This document shows, piece by piece, positions 44,680-55,129 of a DNA stretch of 60,188 bases. Position 1 is the first letter of the stretch, and the number at the start of each line of letters is the position of its first letter. The stretch lies in the NCBI GenBank assembly GCA_032718475.1, contig JAUCBJ010009052.1, positions 1 through 60,188 of the forward strand, written 5' to 3'. This DNA is from Nemertoderma westbladi (Eukaryota > Xenacoelomorpha > Nemertodermatida > Nemertodermatidae). A model generated the notes under the pieces. The model saw only the letters and a program-made list of their open reading frames with translations, was not told the DNA's origin and did no database searches. Position numbers and translations under genes: made by a program.

Positions 44680-45120
44680 TTACATAAGTATAAGAAGAAA
44701 GCTGAATGCTGTGGATATAACAGTGGGAAGGTCGGCGAGGGATAAACTAAAGAGAAGTGAAGAGAGTTTGTCGCCCTGAACGTCCCCTATGGTTTGCGTA
44801 ATTGGATCCAGAATGTAGACCCCTAAACAGATACATACAAAGTTCGTAGCTAGCAAGGCCCACAGAGCAGAGATAAACGACTGGCTTAAGCCTAATTTGG
44901 AAAGCTTTAAGCACAATTTCCTTCTATTAACCAAGTCGAAGGCCTTGTAATAATACACATAGACACAGAAAACGTGTCCCCGTGGATTACTCAAGGCCTC
45001 CCAGACATGCATCATCAGTTTTGTGACGGCCATGATGGTTGAGCGACCTTTTCGGAACCCAAACTGACAGTCTGGGATTATACCAATGGATTCGGCCGAA
45101 GCATATAATCTGTTATACAA
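44680..45120 (-). pseudogene. RT fingers and palm, first half
   Basis: 146 aa: IPDCQFGFRKGRSTIMAV (motif 2), VYYYKAFDLVNRRKL (motif A, with Y-Y where D usually lies), IGDVQGDKLSSLLFSLSLAD (motif B, normally QGDPLSP), ending SFLLILM at a stop created by the foldback insertion. The motif changes indicate a dead copy. Confidence 0.8.
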
Positions 45121-46170
45121 GATTGTAGTGTAGAGCGAGAGTAGAGCAATGCCCTGGTATGAGTTAGGAGAGCTCTTTGCACCCTTCCCTTTGTAGGGGG
45201 GGTAGAAGATAAGAGTTCAACCAGATAAGTAAAAAAAAAAAAAAAAAAAAGATAGGTGGGCAAACAGCTGTTGAGAAACATGATAGGAATAGTGCGGGGA
45301 GAAACGGTAGAAAAACAACAAAACCGAGCTTTAGTGACTCATTGGAGACACCATCTGGACCAGCAGCTTTGTGGTTCTACAGCGAGTGGACAGCAGATGT
45401 GACTCGGTCACCTCTATTGGTTGATCGAGATCAGCTACTGGCTGTCCAGGTAATTCTGGGAGTTCAGTGTCAACATAACATCTCTGGAAAGAAGCGAGCT
45501 AAAGTGTGAAGACCAGTCTTCAGCACAGACCTGTTGGGGTGCTGATTGATGACCTTTTCCCTTCGTGATTTTCCAGAAATCTTTCAAGTCGGCCTCAGCA
45601 CTCTCAATGAGTTTCTGTTCTTGCTGAACTTGGAAAGCCTTCTTCTTAGATTGTATCAGAGATTTAAACTGATGCTTAAGCTCTGAATATATGAGTTTGT
45701 TTTCAATTGTTGGCCCCAAGCAAACTTGGTTGTGGCTAGAAGTAGAACAGCTTGTTGGAGATTGTAGCAATCCTTGGTAAACCACGGTTTCGATGTTCTG
45801 TTCCGATATTGAACTGAAGCATCACGAAGGGTGTTGGTTATGACGTGGCAGGCGCGGTATCCTGCTGGGCTGTTTGTTTAAATTCGTCTATATTTGTTGG
45901 CAGATTGTCTTTCAATGGCATTGATTCACTGAGTGCGCTCATTCCGAGGGAGTGAGGGGGTTCGGTTGGCATGGAGAGGTTTACATTGATCCGTTGCTAT
46001 TTCGTGTTTACAGTTATAAGTACTGCAACATCAATGAAATCCAAGAGGAAGGGGTCAGTGATCACAAGGTTGATAACACTTTGGCCATTCCAGCAGATTT
46101 CTCTGCTGGAGTGTCTGAATCGGTTACACAGACTAAACCTGTACCAGCCAGACCTTCACAAAGGAGGTAT

Positions 46171-46500
46171 ACATATATAAACACTTGAAAGAGGTACTAG
46201 GCTTGGGAGAACAAAATTGTGACAGCATCATGAAGCCTGGAAGGACCTCATATCTACTCTCTGAGCATGCTCGACCTAGTAATAGTATTTCATATAAAAA
46301 GTACAGCACTAATTAAATAATGTTATTACAGTAATGCAATATTGTATTTCGTTTGTAAATAATGTATTTCAAAATCGCTATATAAAATATTTTAATTAGC
46401 ACTGTACATTATTATGAATATGTATTTATGATTATTGTACTGATGTACTGATGGAACTGACTGTTGCTGGAAAGATGGCTACTGGTACTGGTAATGCAAT
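46171..46500. other. Spacer, no gene
   Basis: AT-rich, no domain or repeat recognised. Confidence 0.5.
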
Positions 46501-47051
46501 ATGAGCATGTATGGTAATACAAGTGTTAATGATGAGCTGTGTGTGGTAAATATTGATGATCTAATACCTGCAAAAATAAATAAACTTAACAATGCAAAGC
46601 TAAAGGCGACCCTGTCTCAGTTTCTGCAACAGTACCATGATCAAGAAAACAGTCGTCAGCCTCCGGGTTCCGGTGGTGTTGTTGGCTGCAAAATTCTCTA
46701 TTAAAAAGAGACTGTGTATGCAAATAAAATAGATAGTAGTTTTTAAGAAATCATTTTCCAACCTGAGTGAGGAATGCGGACTAATAAAATAGACAACAAA
46801 GAAGATCGCAGTCATGTAGCTCATCTTAGAGCTAATGTTTAAGATCTCCCGGATAAACTCGAGAAAGTGTATGAGATTATAGGGAACCAACAATCCTTCT
46901 TAGAGACAGTTGATGGAAAGGAGCGAATGAGGAACATAATCATATCTGGCGTACTGGAGGAAGACTCAGTTGAGCCCGACATGAGAAGCTGATTGGGGTG
47001 ATGTCGGAAATAGAGGGACCAGTACCTGGGAGTGAACGGGTCATGTAGCGG
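46501..47051 (+). pseudogene. Non-LTR ORF1-like fragment (N-terminal and coiled-coil part)
   Basis: The first ORF (46501-46704) has KINKLNNAKLKATLSQFLQQ. After breaks, 46848-46965 reads DKLEKVYEIIGNQQSFLETV and RMRNIIISGVLEEDS, followed by a PGSERVM stretch. A helical segment followed by R.RNIII.GV.E is typical of ORF1 proteins with an RRM-like core. It stops where the minus-strand RTE-like element begins, and matching C-terminal ORF1 sequence resumes at about 50800 on the same strand. Confidence 0.68.
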
Positions 47052-47098
47052 ATCTACTACTACTACTAGGATCGGCATGCTGCATTGCAGCTGCATTT

Positions 47099-47716
47099 TT
47101 AAGAATGCTGTGCTGGCTTGTCAACAAAATTGCACCACCACAACTCCCTATCACCCATGACATTTGCTAGATCATCCACATCTTCAAGGCCAGTGTCCTT
47201 TAAGATTCTTCTCAAGAAAGTCATGGGCTGTCCACCATGCTTATTCACTCCATGAGGCTCCCAAAGTACAAGATTATGCACTGGCTGGTCCTCACGGCAA
47301 AAGCAATATCCTGCAAAGCGGAGGCAATTTTGTTCTAGTGTCAAGATTGGGGGAACCAATGAGACACCTCCAATGTTATATAGTGTCTGGTTGAAGATAT
47401 GTGCATTGTACTTGACACAATGAACCTGGCATATCATTCTTATGAATGTGCCATCCAGAGATTTGGTGTCCTCAGCAGTTAGAGCCCAGTATGGACTCCC
47501 ATAGAGGAGTACTGGAACTACTGTTGCTCTAAATAATCGGACCTTAAGTTTTCGATTAATTCTCGGTGACTTCCAAATCCTGGAAAGCCTATTCAAGGCT
47601 GCCCATGCCTTTCCCTTATGTATTCGAAGGTCCTCATCTGACTTCCAGATCCATGATCCCAGGTAACAGAAGTCGTCAACATGCTCAAGCATACCATCAT
47701 TTGAGCTTATGATCAT
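47099..47716 (-). pseudogene. RTE-like RT C-terminal domain (copy D)
   Basis: 205 aa: MLEHVDDFCYLGSWIWKS, GKAWAALNRLSRIWKSPRIN, LFRATVVPVLLYGSPYWALT, SLDGTFIRMICQVHCVKY, then NIGGVSLVPPILTLEQNCLRF, PMTFLRRILKDTGLEDVDDL and VMGDRELWW. This connection and C-terminal region is the best-preserved part of the copy and was used to identify copies A, C, E and F. Confidence 0.85.
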
Positions 47717-48474
47717 TCGATCAGAGACTTGCTGAGAATTTTAACTGACAAACTTGTGGTCTTTCTGGTCTTAATAAAAAGACCAACACTAGAAGCAACA
47801 TGTTCTAATGAGCTGAGGTGCCATTGGGCTCCCTCTAGTGATTCTGAGAGTACTCCTAAGTCATCAGCAAAGTCTAGATAAATTAGGTACTTGGCACGAT
47901 TTCCTCGACTTCTGGAGCCAGTAGGTGGAGTTATCATCAACCCATCATCATTGTGATGATATAAGGACATGCGTAGAACATAGTCAACCACAATTATGAA
48001 CAAGAATTGTGCACGTGTGTCTTCCTGGAGGACGCCCCATAACACTTCAAATGGTTCTCTGTCACCGTCAAAAGTAGACACAAATGTTGTCGAACCATCG
48101 TATACTGATCTGATTGCTGCAATAGTTTCATCAGGAATCCCATATAATGAAAGTATGCTGAACATACGTGAGCGAGAGACTGAATCAAAGGCCTTGAAGA
48201 AGTCTACAAAGATAATAGCCAGATGCCTGTCTTTCTTTTTTGATAACTCTTCAATTATCCTTCTAAGTGCCAAAATGGGCTCCATGGTCCCACGACCTTT
48301 ACGGAACCCATTCTGATTTCCACGGAGCAGTCTCTCAATGGGATCCCTGATACGATTTAATATAATTCTAATGTATAGCTTTGCAGCAATCGAGATCAAT
48401 GAGATTCCCCGAAAAGAACCATAGAGTGTTAGGTTGCCCTTCTTGGGAACTGGCACCAACTTATTTGTTTTCAT
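47713..48474 (-). pseudogene. RTE-like reverse transcriptase domain (copy D)
   Basis: 253 aa with PVPKKGNLTLYGSFRGISLI (fingers), NQNGFRKGRGTMEPILAL, FVDFFKAFDSVSRSRMF (motif A), GVLQEDTRAQFLFIIVVDYV (motif B, with QED in place of the usual QGD) and IYLDFADDLGVLSESLEGAQ (motif C intact). The start is the first Met downstream of a frameshift, not the natural start. Confidence 0.85.
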
Positions 48475-48479
48475 TTCTT

Positions 48480-49250
48480 GTGGGGCTCATGTTGTTCGTA
48501 CATGTCATGGTACATGTCTACTATGATGGGATAGATGAGCTTTAACCACTCAGGTATTTTAAAGACCTCAGGGGGAACACCATCTACTCCACTGGCACGA
48601 TTGTCTTAATGCTCTTTGCAGCAGCCTTCACTTCTGCAAAGGACTTATCACCAATGGGATTATCTGGGAGTACAGACTCAGACACTTTTACTTCTATAAA
48701 GTTATCAGTCATTATACCCTGTCATTATTGAGGAGCTTGTCAAAGTGAACCTTCCATCCATTGAGGCGATTGGCTGGTAATTCAGCTTTAACCTTGGTGG
48801 TTGGTTGGCTTTTCCGCCCAGTAAGCAAGATTTCTATCGATTTCCATTCGATTTCCATTCCTGGGATGATTGCCTGCTATCATCAGCATCATTGATGGCA
48901 TCAACCTGTTGTTTTATTAGCTCCTGTAGATTAACAGAGTACTGCCTTTTCAGGGACTTAGATGCAGCCTTAACTGCATTCTTGACCACTGCAGTCTGTT
49001 TGAGTCGGGACTCTTTCTGCACCTTATAGAGGTCATTTCAGCACTTCTGAATTTTGTTGTCAGTCCAGAGGGCCCTTTTCCCGTTTCGAGGGTATACAGG
49101 AACTGTTTCTGCAGCTGCTAACTTAACTGCTTCTGTGAAGGCAGTATAGCCCTCACAGTGATCTGCCGCCTCAGAGGCAAGAACCTCATACCTGTTGCTC
49201 AGCTGTAGTGTGAAGCTGGATCTCACACTTGGCTGTTGCAACAGAGAGGA
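48480..49250 (-). pseudogene. Linker between EN and RT (copy D)
   Basis: Broken frames homologous to 8022-8613 of copy B: FKIPEWLKLIYPIM-like sequence near 48540, VVKNAVKAASKSLKRQYSVN (48834-49022), and NRYEVLASEAADHCEGYTAF with VPVYPRNGKRALWTDNKIQK (49038-49241). A 12-bp duplication (ATCGATTTCCATTCGATTTC) lies near 48836. Confidence 0.78.
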
Positions 49251-50170
49251 CCAGTCATGCCGGGCAAGGCATATTTCGTTGTTCTGCTAGCAAGCAGACT
49301 AAGTCTTACCTTGGCCACAATAAGGTGATGATCATTGGAGAAAGGTCGAAGTGTAAATGCATTACAGTCTTGCATAGAGCTCCTGTATTTCCTACGAAAC
49401 ACAAATATGGTCTATCTGGGACTATGAGTCCATGAGTATAGCTTTCCAGTTCGCTTCTTGAAGTGGGTTCCAGCCGAAAACAATCCATTTCCAGAGAGAA
49501 AATCCTGAAGATGGAAGGAATTTCGGTTAACACTATTGCTATAGACCCACGGTGATGTAGGTGATTAATGCAGACTTGCATTAAAGTCTCACAGGAATTT
49601 TAAGAATGTATGCTGATCCAATCCATCAGAAGCTGCTTGTAGATTGTGGTAGAAATTTTCCACCTCCTCTACAGGGGCAACACTAGTTGGAGAGTGGCAC
49701 ACAATCAGAACCACCTTAGGAAACTTATTAGCCAGTCTTCCAGAACATGAGAAGTGACAATGGATGATGCGGTTAGAGATTTGGTCTATTTTGTACAACT
49801 ATCATCTGCTGACGCGAGGGCGAGTCGCCAACCGCCCCCCCCCCCCCTTGTCCATAATCAGAACCTCACCAGTCTGTCCAGTCTGCATTCCGTGCTCTTG
49901 AACACCCACTGCACTAAGAGAAAGCGTATCTGCCAAGGCAGTCAGCTCACCGTGTCGCATTGGGGACCCGAGTCTTAGTGTGTTTACTGAGGCTAGTCTA
50001 GTGACTTGCCTCAGATTCACCAATGGCTTTGTTGGTCGTGGTGGAACATGAGAGTAGCCTCCAACTCCAGAATCCCTCTCCCCCTCACAATCTGGCCTCC
50101 CTGGTGACCCAGTGTTTGGGCCAGAAAGGTCATTAGGAAAGGGACTCAAATAATTATTGGCTGCTCTCAC
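49251..50170 (-). pseudogene. APE-like endonuclease region (copy D)
   Basis: Three frame pieces. 49802-50170 reads TRLASVNTLRLGSPMRHGEL and LSLSAVGVQEHGMQ, matching the WNVRTL... and QE(H/T) start of APE endonucleases in non-LTR elements, and then a poly-G/C13 run (49835-49847) that inserts glycines. 49589-49798 has SNRIIHCHFS and NFYHNLQAASD. 49306-49581 carries the region preceding the SNDH-type end (LSPMIITLLW). The catalytic GDFNA segment is deleted or frameshifted. Confidence 0.72.
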
Positions 50171-50789
50171 TCCAGTAGGGGGTGAGACAGGCAGCCGGTC
50201 AGGAGATAACTGACGCCTGTGAGGCTGATTGTGTCTGGTAATTCCTCTAGTGGCCGGACCTCTGCATTACTAATGTAATCCATAGTGGGGGTTGCGGGGT
50301 GCTTTTTTGCCGAGTCAACTCTCGGGGCAAATACCACACCCTGGTTTGCCATTCCACACAGTGGGTGTCGCAGTGGAGTCAGATATGAGGCCCATCATCC
50401 ATATCCACTCGGGTGCACATGACCCACCATTGGCTGTGCAGCTCATCTGCTGGGTCATGCCCTGTACCCCTGCTGCCAGGCGCAGGTCGCAGTGAAGTGC
50501 ACTCAGAGTGGACATGAGAACACTCTACTCCTGACCAGCCATTGGTGGATTACCATCTGCCGGGCCAGGCCATATACCCCTGCAGCCAAGTATAAGGGTC
50601 CTTAATCCAGGACCAAGGGCATTCTTATCCCAAAACGAAGGGGGTCCTAGTTACAGGATCAGATTTGCCCTAGTAAGAGGGTCTATGCCGCTACAGGTGG
50701 CACCTCCTTTATGCTGCATGGAGGTGGCAAGTTTTGACTAGAATACCTAGAATAACCTTTGACTAGATGACCTAGAATACCTGACCTGA

Positions 50790-51065
50790 CCAAAATCATT
50801 CCAGATCAGTGAATGAAGAATGTGCTCCATAAAACCAGGCGCTGTTTCTGGATCTTTCTACTGGCAGTGCCTGCTCTTCGTACTGGTACTGAGTTGTGAA
50901 GCACATAACGAAATTCTACGCAAGGCTAGAAACCTCAAGCAATCTACTGATGATGTGTTGAAGAAAGTTTACATCAAGAGGGATGTAATGTACATCCATT
51001 GATTCCTAATGAAGAGCAGCGTCTGAATATGAAGGCATATGACGATCGAGAATGGCCAGAGAACC
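50790..51065 (+). pseudogene. ORF1-like fragment, C-terminal part
   Basis: Frame 50820-51002 ends with LSCEAHNEILRKARNLKQST, then DDVLKKVYIKRDV; a shifted frame continues with HPLIPNEEQRLNMKA and EWPENQGVNVRYDYRRRELL. The order (A.NEIL.KARNLK, VYI..D, P.EQR, YD.RR.E) is the C-terminal domain of non-LTR ORF1 proteins. It likely continues the fragment at 46501-47051, separated from it by copy D. Confidence 0.7.
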
Positions 51066-51401
51066 AAGGTGTTAACGTTCGTTATGACTATAGAAGAAGG
51101 GAGCTACTAGGATCACAATGTATATAAGTTCCTATACTCATTCGATATAATATTTATGTCGAATTAAAAACTTTATGACCCGGTTATTTGCCTATGGCTA
51201 TGTCTATTATGCTAATCCTGTGAAACAGTCTCACAGAGGAGTTGTTTGTTTCATCATACACTCAATATCAAAGGATATAGTACAGTATCTATACGAAAAT
51301 AAGATTCCTATAAAATTCCTATATGGAAACAAGACCATATCCTTGTGAACTACTGGCTAAGCAGTCTGGGATATGTATAGAGGGATTTTATATCCCACCC
51401 C

Positions 51402-51908
51402 ATGACTCCCCGTATTTCGATCCATCCTCATTTTGCTGTTCTTTATCAGGCTATTTTTATTGCAGAATTAGGCATTTATTTGGGTAACTTTAGTGTGGGG
51501 GTACATACACTGCATAATCTACTGGGCTTTAGTTACACAAATGTGAGCGATTCTACAATAAACTCTCATGGAAACATAATTCGGTCAATGTGCGATGTGA
51601 CATGCCCTCTTGTACTGAATAATCTTAATAATGGTGAACCGATTTTCAAAGGTGATTTTACTTACCACAAAGGAAAATTATGTATTTCAGAGGTTGATAT
51701 GTGCATTACTCCCCCATGTCTCCTCCCTGACATCAACGCTTATCGAGTTCCAGTCTTTTGGTATCAGTTAGGTTCTGATCACATGCTAATTGGGTTGACG
51801 TTGTCCATAGATCTCAACACTTGCAATCTTCAAACTCTGATGATATGGTCTAAAGCTTTGGGGAAGAACCCTGGAGCAGCCAGCGATGACATGGTTTGTT
51901 CAGCATAG
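51402..51908 (+). pseudogene. APE-like endonuclease fragment of the interrupted plus-strand element
   Basis: A 168-aa open frame: INSHGNIIRSMCDVTCPLVL, NNLNNGEPIFKGDFTYHKGK, SEVDMCITPPCLL and LGSDHMLIGLTLSIDL. The D-FT-...S..D and SDH blocks match the C-terminal half of APE endonucleases, including the catalytic His. The N-terminal half of EN is not visible. A different frame continues at 51909-52050 with REF/AKLCHETAQHP-like linker sequence. Confidence 0.75.
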
Positions 51909-52289
51909 TGCGTTGGGCCTTGGAATTTAGAATTGGAATCGATTGAGCATGCTGCAAAGCTTTGCCATGAAACAGCGCAACATCCACTTACTGATACTAT
52001 TTGTATTTTTAAACCACGATGGAGAAGATTGTTTGAAGAAAATGACTCGAAAGGGATATGAAAGGCGCTTAACTGGCGGGGGGGAGATGTCAGAAACTAC
52101 CTCTTCTCTAGAACAACCACCTGATATTATGTCCAATCTGACTTCGAATCTCTATTAAATCCGCATGCGGAAATATCAGTGGACTCATAGGGCAATGAAA
52201 CATCTGATGAAAGTCATTATCAACCCATTTACACAGAAAAGACACTATATCTGAAGTGAAACCAAATAATTGTATTGGAATATCACCTA

Positions 52290-52560
52290 TGCTGTTGCTA
52301 GCGTTACCTGGTAATTGGCTCTTGTTTATTCTTTTAGTATTAAATATTGTGTTTCAAAATTTATGGCCACCTGTATCATGGGGGATAGTAAGTTGGTAAC
52401 ATTATATAAATCGGGAGACAGAATGGTTTGTGGTAACTATAGGGGCATTAGTTTATCGACAAGGTTGGCAATACTATATGACATTCTGCTAAATAATAGG
52501 CTGGTCAAATGGTGCAAGTGGGACAACTGCCAAGGGGGAGGGCAGCCGAAGCATGACTAA
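52290..52560 (+). pseudogene. RT fingers fragment of the same plus-strand element
   Basis: PPVSWGIV... in one frame and LVTLYKSGDRMVCGNYRGIS, LSTRLAILYDILLNNRL in the next (52315-52560) match the fingers and motif 1 of non-LTR RTs (KxGD...NYRGIS). The element is cut here; the palm is absent. Order and strand fit the ORF1-EN-RT arrangement beginning at 46501. Confidence 0.75.
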
Positions 52561-52756
52561 AGCTGCACCAAGCAAATTTTGTCAATACTCATTGATTTTG
52601 CAATATATATGAAAATATATAATATTTGTGCATTATTTATGAGGGTGCAGACACCAAATGAAATATGTTTAGTGGAGGGTGGTTTCCCTTGCATAAAATA
52701 GATAATTGTAAAGATAGATAGATAGATACATGCACAGAGGCAGTCTAATAGTAAAC
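52561..52756. other. Spacer with a short (GATA)n
   Basis: AT-rich, with GATAGATAGATAGATA at about 52712-52728. No gene. Confidence 0.6.
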
Positions 52757-52975
52757 TCCCTATCCCCATGACTTTATCAAGATTATCCGCATCTTCAAGG
52801 CCAATGTCCTTTAGGAGGCATCTCACAAAAGTCATGGGCTGTCCACCATGCTTATTTTATCCATGGGTCTGCCAAAGCACAAGATTGTGCACAGGCTGGT
52901 CCTCACGGCGAAAGTAGACACCAATTATTTCGAACCATCGTATACTGATCTGATTTTTTCACTAGTTAATTACCG
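52757..52975 (-). mobile_element. RTE-like copy E, internally deleted
   Basis: The C-terminal region (PMTFVRCLLKDIGLEDADNL on minus, and complement of GGTCCTCACGGCGAAA) is joined directly at about 52914 to an RT-palm segment matching copy D near 48073-48120 (GACACCAATTATTTCGAACC and ATCGTATACTGATCTGATT). About 0.8 kb of the family sequence is missing between them. Confidence 0.82.
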
Positions 52976-53824
52976 GCGGCAGTTATTTCTAACACACCTT
53001 CAGATGTCGTTTCAAAGTGATAGGTATTACATGACTACTGTAAGTTTTGCAAATTATGTCAGTTTCTATAAGGGGTTTGTAAAAATTTTCCCCATGTAAA
53101 AATTGCTGAGGGAATTTTTATGAATGACTACTCAACTAACGTCTGTAGAAAAAGCAACAATGGCTTAGATCGGAATTTATGAAAAACCTCAATCTTGGAC
53201 GCATTTTACCTCACTCAGACTATATAAAACAGGAAGTATTCTTTATAAGCAATCTCTTGACCTACTTTTTTGCTATTGTTGATGTTTATACTTGTTTATT
53301 CAAACAAACTTACCTCAATACTTTACTCTATACTTTACTCTTAATGTAACTAACTGCATAGCATAATGAATAAACTAGATTATTATAACACTAAATTACA
53401 ACAATAATGCAAAATCAACAAATCCATACAAATTATTTGATTATTAGAGTTCAAAGGAAAATGATAAAATAACAATTTATGCAAAGAAGTAATTAAATTT
53501 TGTAGCTCCTCCAAACCAATAGATGCTGTAAATGACATCAAAGGGTTCTTAGTAACTATAATGTAAACTAATCAAAAGCATTGCACAGGAAAATCACATT
53601 AATCTCCAACTGTTCTCCAGTAATTGGACATTGCAGGAAACCTACGTTACCTCCTCATAGCAATTCAAGGACAAAATAAATGCTCACTAAATATGTTCAT
53701 TGGTCATGTTATACAATACATGGGTCGTACTCTATTTAGTGAAACTGTTTCAGGTTATAATATATTTTATTTTCATGTTTTCATTTATTTTCACTTGGCA
53801 ATAAAAGCACCCTAACCCTCACTT
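52976..53824. other. Non-genic stretch
   Basis: AT-rich; a 25-residue piece near 53060-53100 (SFYKGFVKIFP) is faintly like the end of a Ty3/gypsy RT but is too short and unsupported to call. Confidence 0.45.
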
Positions 53825-54700
53825 TGGAATAATTCAATAAAGCGGAGGTCTGGCCTGGCCTCTGCACGATACTGGATGCAAATGGACTCTCAGGTTTCAG
53901 AAATCTTCTGAATCGCTGCCTATCTTTCCCTACAATTATTTGAGTCCTATCCTGTTGACCTTTCTGGCCCATACCAAGGCTTCTTAGGGTCCTTGACCTA
54001 GGGTCACCAGTCAGGCCAGATAGTGAGGTTTTTTTTTGGGGGGGGGGGGGGGGGGGATACTTTCATGTTCATCCCAGACCAACCCATCCATTGAGTCAGG
54101 TTACGAAGCTAGCAGTTAACACCCAACACTCTGGTATCCAATTCGATAAGGAGAGCTAACATCCCTGACAGACAAGTAAGATTTGTCTTAGCACAGTGGA
54201 TGTTCAAGAGCACTGAAGGCAAACTATGCTGACTGGTGGAGTTCTGATGAAAACATGGTAGGTAAGTGGTTGGCGATCTTCCATGCCCTCGTCTAATCAT
54301 GGGGGAATTGGCCTATCGCTGAATCCAACAGCATATGCAGCTTTTGACAAAGTATAGCAAATCACCAGCAGCGTCTTCCATTGCCACTTTTCTTGTTTGG
54401 ATCACTAAAATGGTTGTTCTGATTACGTGCTATACATCCACTGGTGTTGCTACATCAATTGATATGGAAACTTTTCAAAGAAATGGCCTGTGTCATTCTC
54501 TTCTGATGTGCTGTTGCCCAGCACCAAACTAAATTTGCTTTAGTGTACTCAGCTCTGCTGTGTCTCCAGTTCCCGAAGTAACATGGCCCAACATTATGGT
54601 CATACTGTTGCAAAGAATGGGTTCCATCACCTAATGTCATATGTAGGTATTAAGACCGGCCATTCGCTGTAGCTGGCTATGCCCATAGTACCTACTTGCA
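53825..54700 (+). mobile_element. RTE-like copy H, endonuclease half, defective
   Basis: Homologous in opposite orientation to 49560-50110 of copy D: shared CCTTTCTGGCCC, GGTCACCAG, GGCCAGAT, then VDVQEH-coding GTTCAAGAGCAC (about 54206). It continues with AAFDKVYQITSS and HCHFSC (about 54340-54395) and a tail resembling the N/KNGFHHLM segment after GDFNA. A T8/G19 run (54030-54056) interrupts it where copy D has GTGAGGGGGAGAGG. Heavily frameshifted. Confidence 0.78.
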
Positions 54701-54830
54701 GTGGAGTTGATTTCAATAATTGACCAACCATTGATATCATTTGGAGTATAGCTATAGCATACCTGACCACTTATACATACACTGAATTTTAGAACACTAT
54801 AACATGTATTTGGTACTAATTGTTATTAAG

Positions 54831-55065
54831 GCGGGGTAGCTCAGTTGGTTGAGCGCCGGGCCTGCAATCTATTGGTTGTAGGTTCAGCCCCGCCAGGTTC
54901 CACTGTTCGACTGGGGTCGATAAAATGAGTACCAGTTAAACAACTGGGAGCAAAACGCTGGAGTAGCGCCCACCCCTACCCTCTCGGGTAGCAGCTATCG
55001 AAAGAGGAGCCTTCGGGTCGCCTCTGGCTTCGGCCGACTGTTTGCTTTTTTGCTTGCTTGTTATA
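54831..55065 (+). mobile_element. SINE B, tRNA-derived
   Basis: The head starts GCGGGGTAGCTCAGTTGG (A box) and has GTAGGTTCAGCCCCGCCA (B box-like). GCGGGG pairs with CCCCGC as an acceptor stem, but only about 65 nt separate the ends and the T arm is short, so it is not a working tRNA. The body includes GGGGTCGATAAAATGAGTAC, CAACTGGGAGCAAAACGC, GGTAGCAGCTATCG and a GC-rich GGTCGCCTCTGGCTTCGGCC stretch; the tail is TTTGCTTTTTTGCTTGCTTG. It sits between RTE-like fragments H and F. Confidence 0.82.
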
Positions 55066-55129
55066 AGTCACAAACCACTATGTCACAGCGGCTAAAGCAT
55101 TTTTATAAATTACAATACGAGGCCGTATA

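Larger units (their letters stand above)
43151..46170 (-). mobile_element. Non-LTR retrotransposon, EN to C-terminus, split by a foldback insertion
   Basis: Read on minus from right to left. A decayed endonuclease/linker region (about 46170-45850, with NGQSVINLVITDPFLLDF) is followed by a linker ORF (45435-45785: EADLKDFWKITKGKG), AGPDG-like sequence near 45360, RT fingers (45165-45215: KGKGAKSSPNSYQGIALLS) and an RT ORF (44680-45120). A 20-nt poly-A (plus strand, about 45231-45250) and frameshifts interrupt it. The second half (43312-43993) resumes exactly at the YADD motif beyond the inserted foldback. The clade is uncertain (Jockey/R1 or RTE-like). Confidence 0.82.
47052..50770 (-). mobile_element. 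RTE-like retrotransposon copy D, near full length, defective
   Basis: The longest member of the family also seen at 5058, 7336, 7367, 8918, 52757, 53825 and 55130. On minus it runs from a 5' UTR (about 50770-50180, containing a tandem GACTAGAATACCTAGAATA pair) through an APE-type endonuclease (about 50170-49560), linker, RT (48474-47713) and C-terminal domain (47716-47099) to the 3' end ATGCCGATCCTAG with a (TAG)n tail at 47053-47068. Multiple frameshifts. Inserted within the ORF1 of a plus-strand element; no clear target-site duplication could be found by eye. Confidence 0.88.

Noticed and set aside
51402-51908. Novel 168-aa host gene
   Set aside because: Contains endonuclease blocks ending in SDH and is collinear with ORF1 and RT fragments, so it is retrotransposon sequence.
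53000-53110. Ty3/gypsy RT fragment (SFYKGFVKIFP)
   Set aside because: Match limited to about ten residues with a stop right after; not enough to support a call.
54831-54895. Functional tRNA gene
   Set aside because: Acceptor stem pairs, but the length is too short, the T arm is incomplete and it continues into a SINE body and tail.
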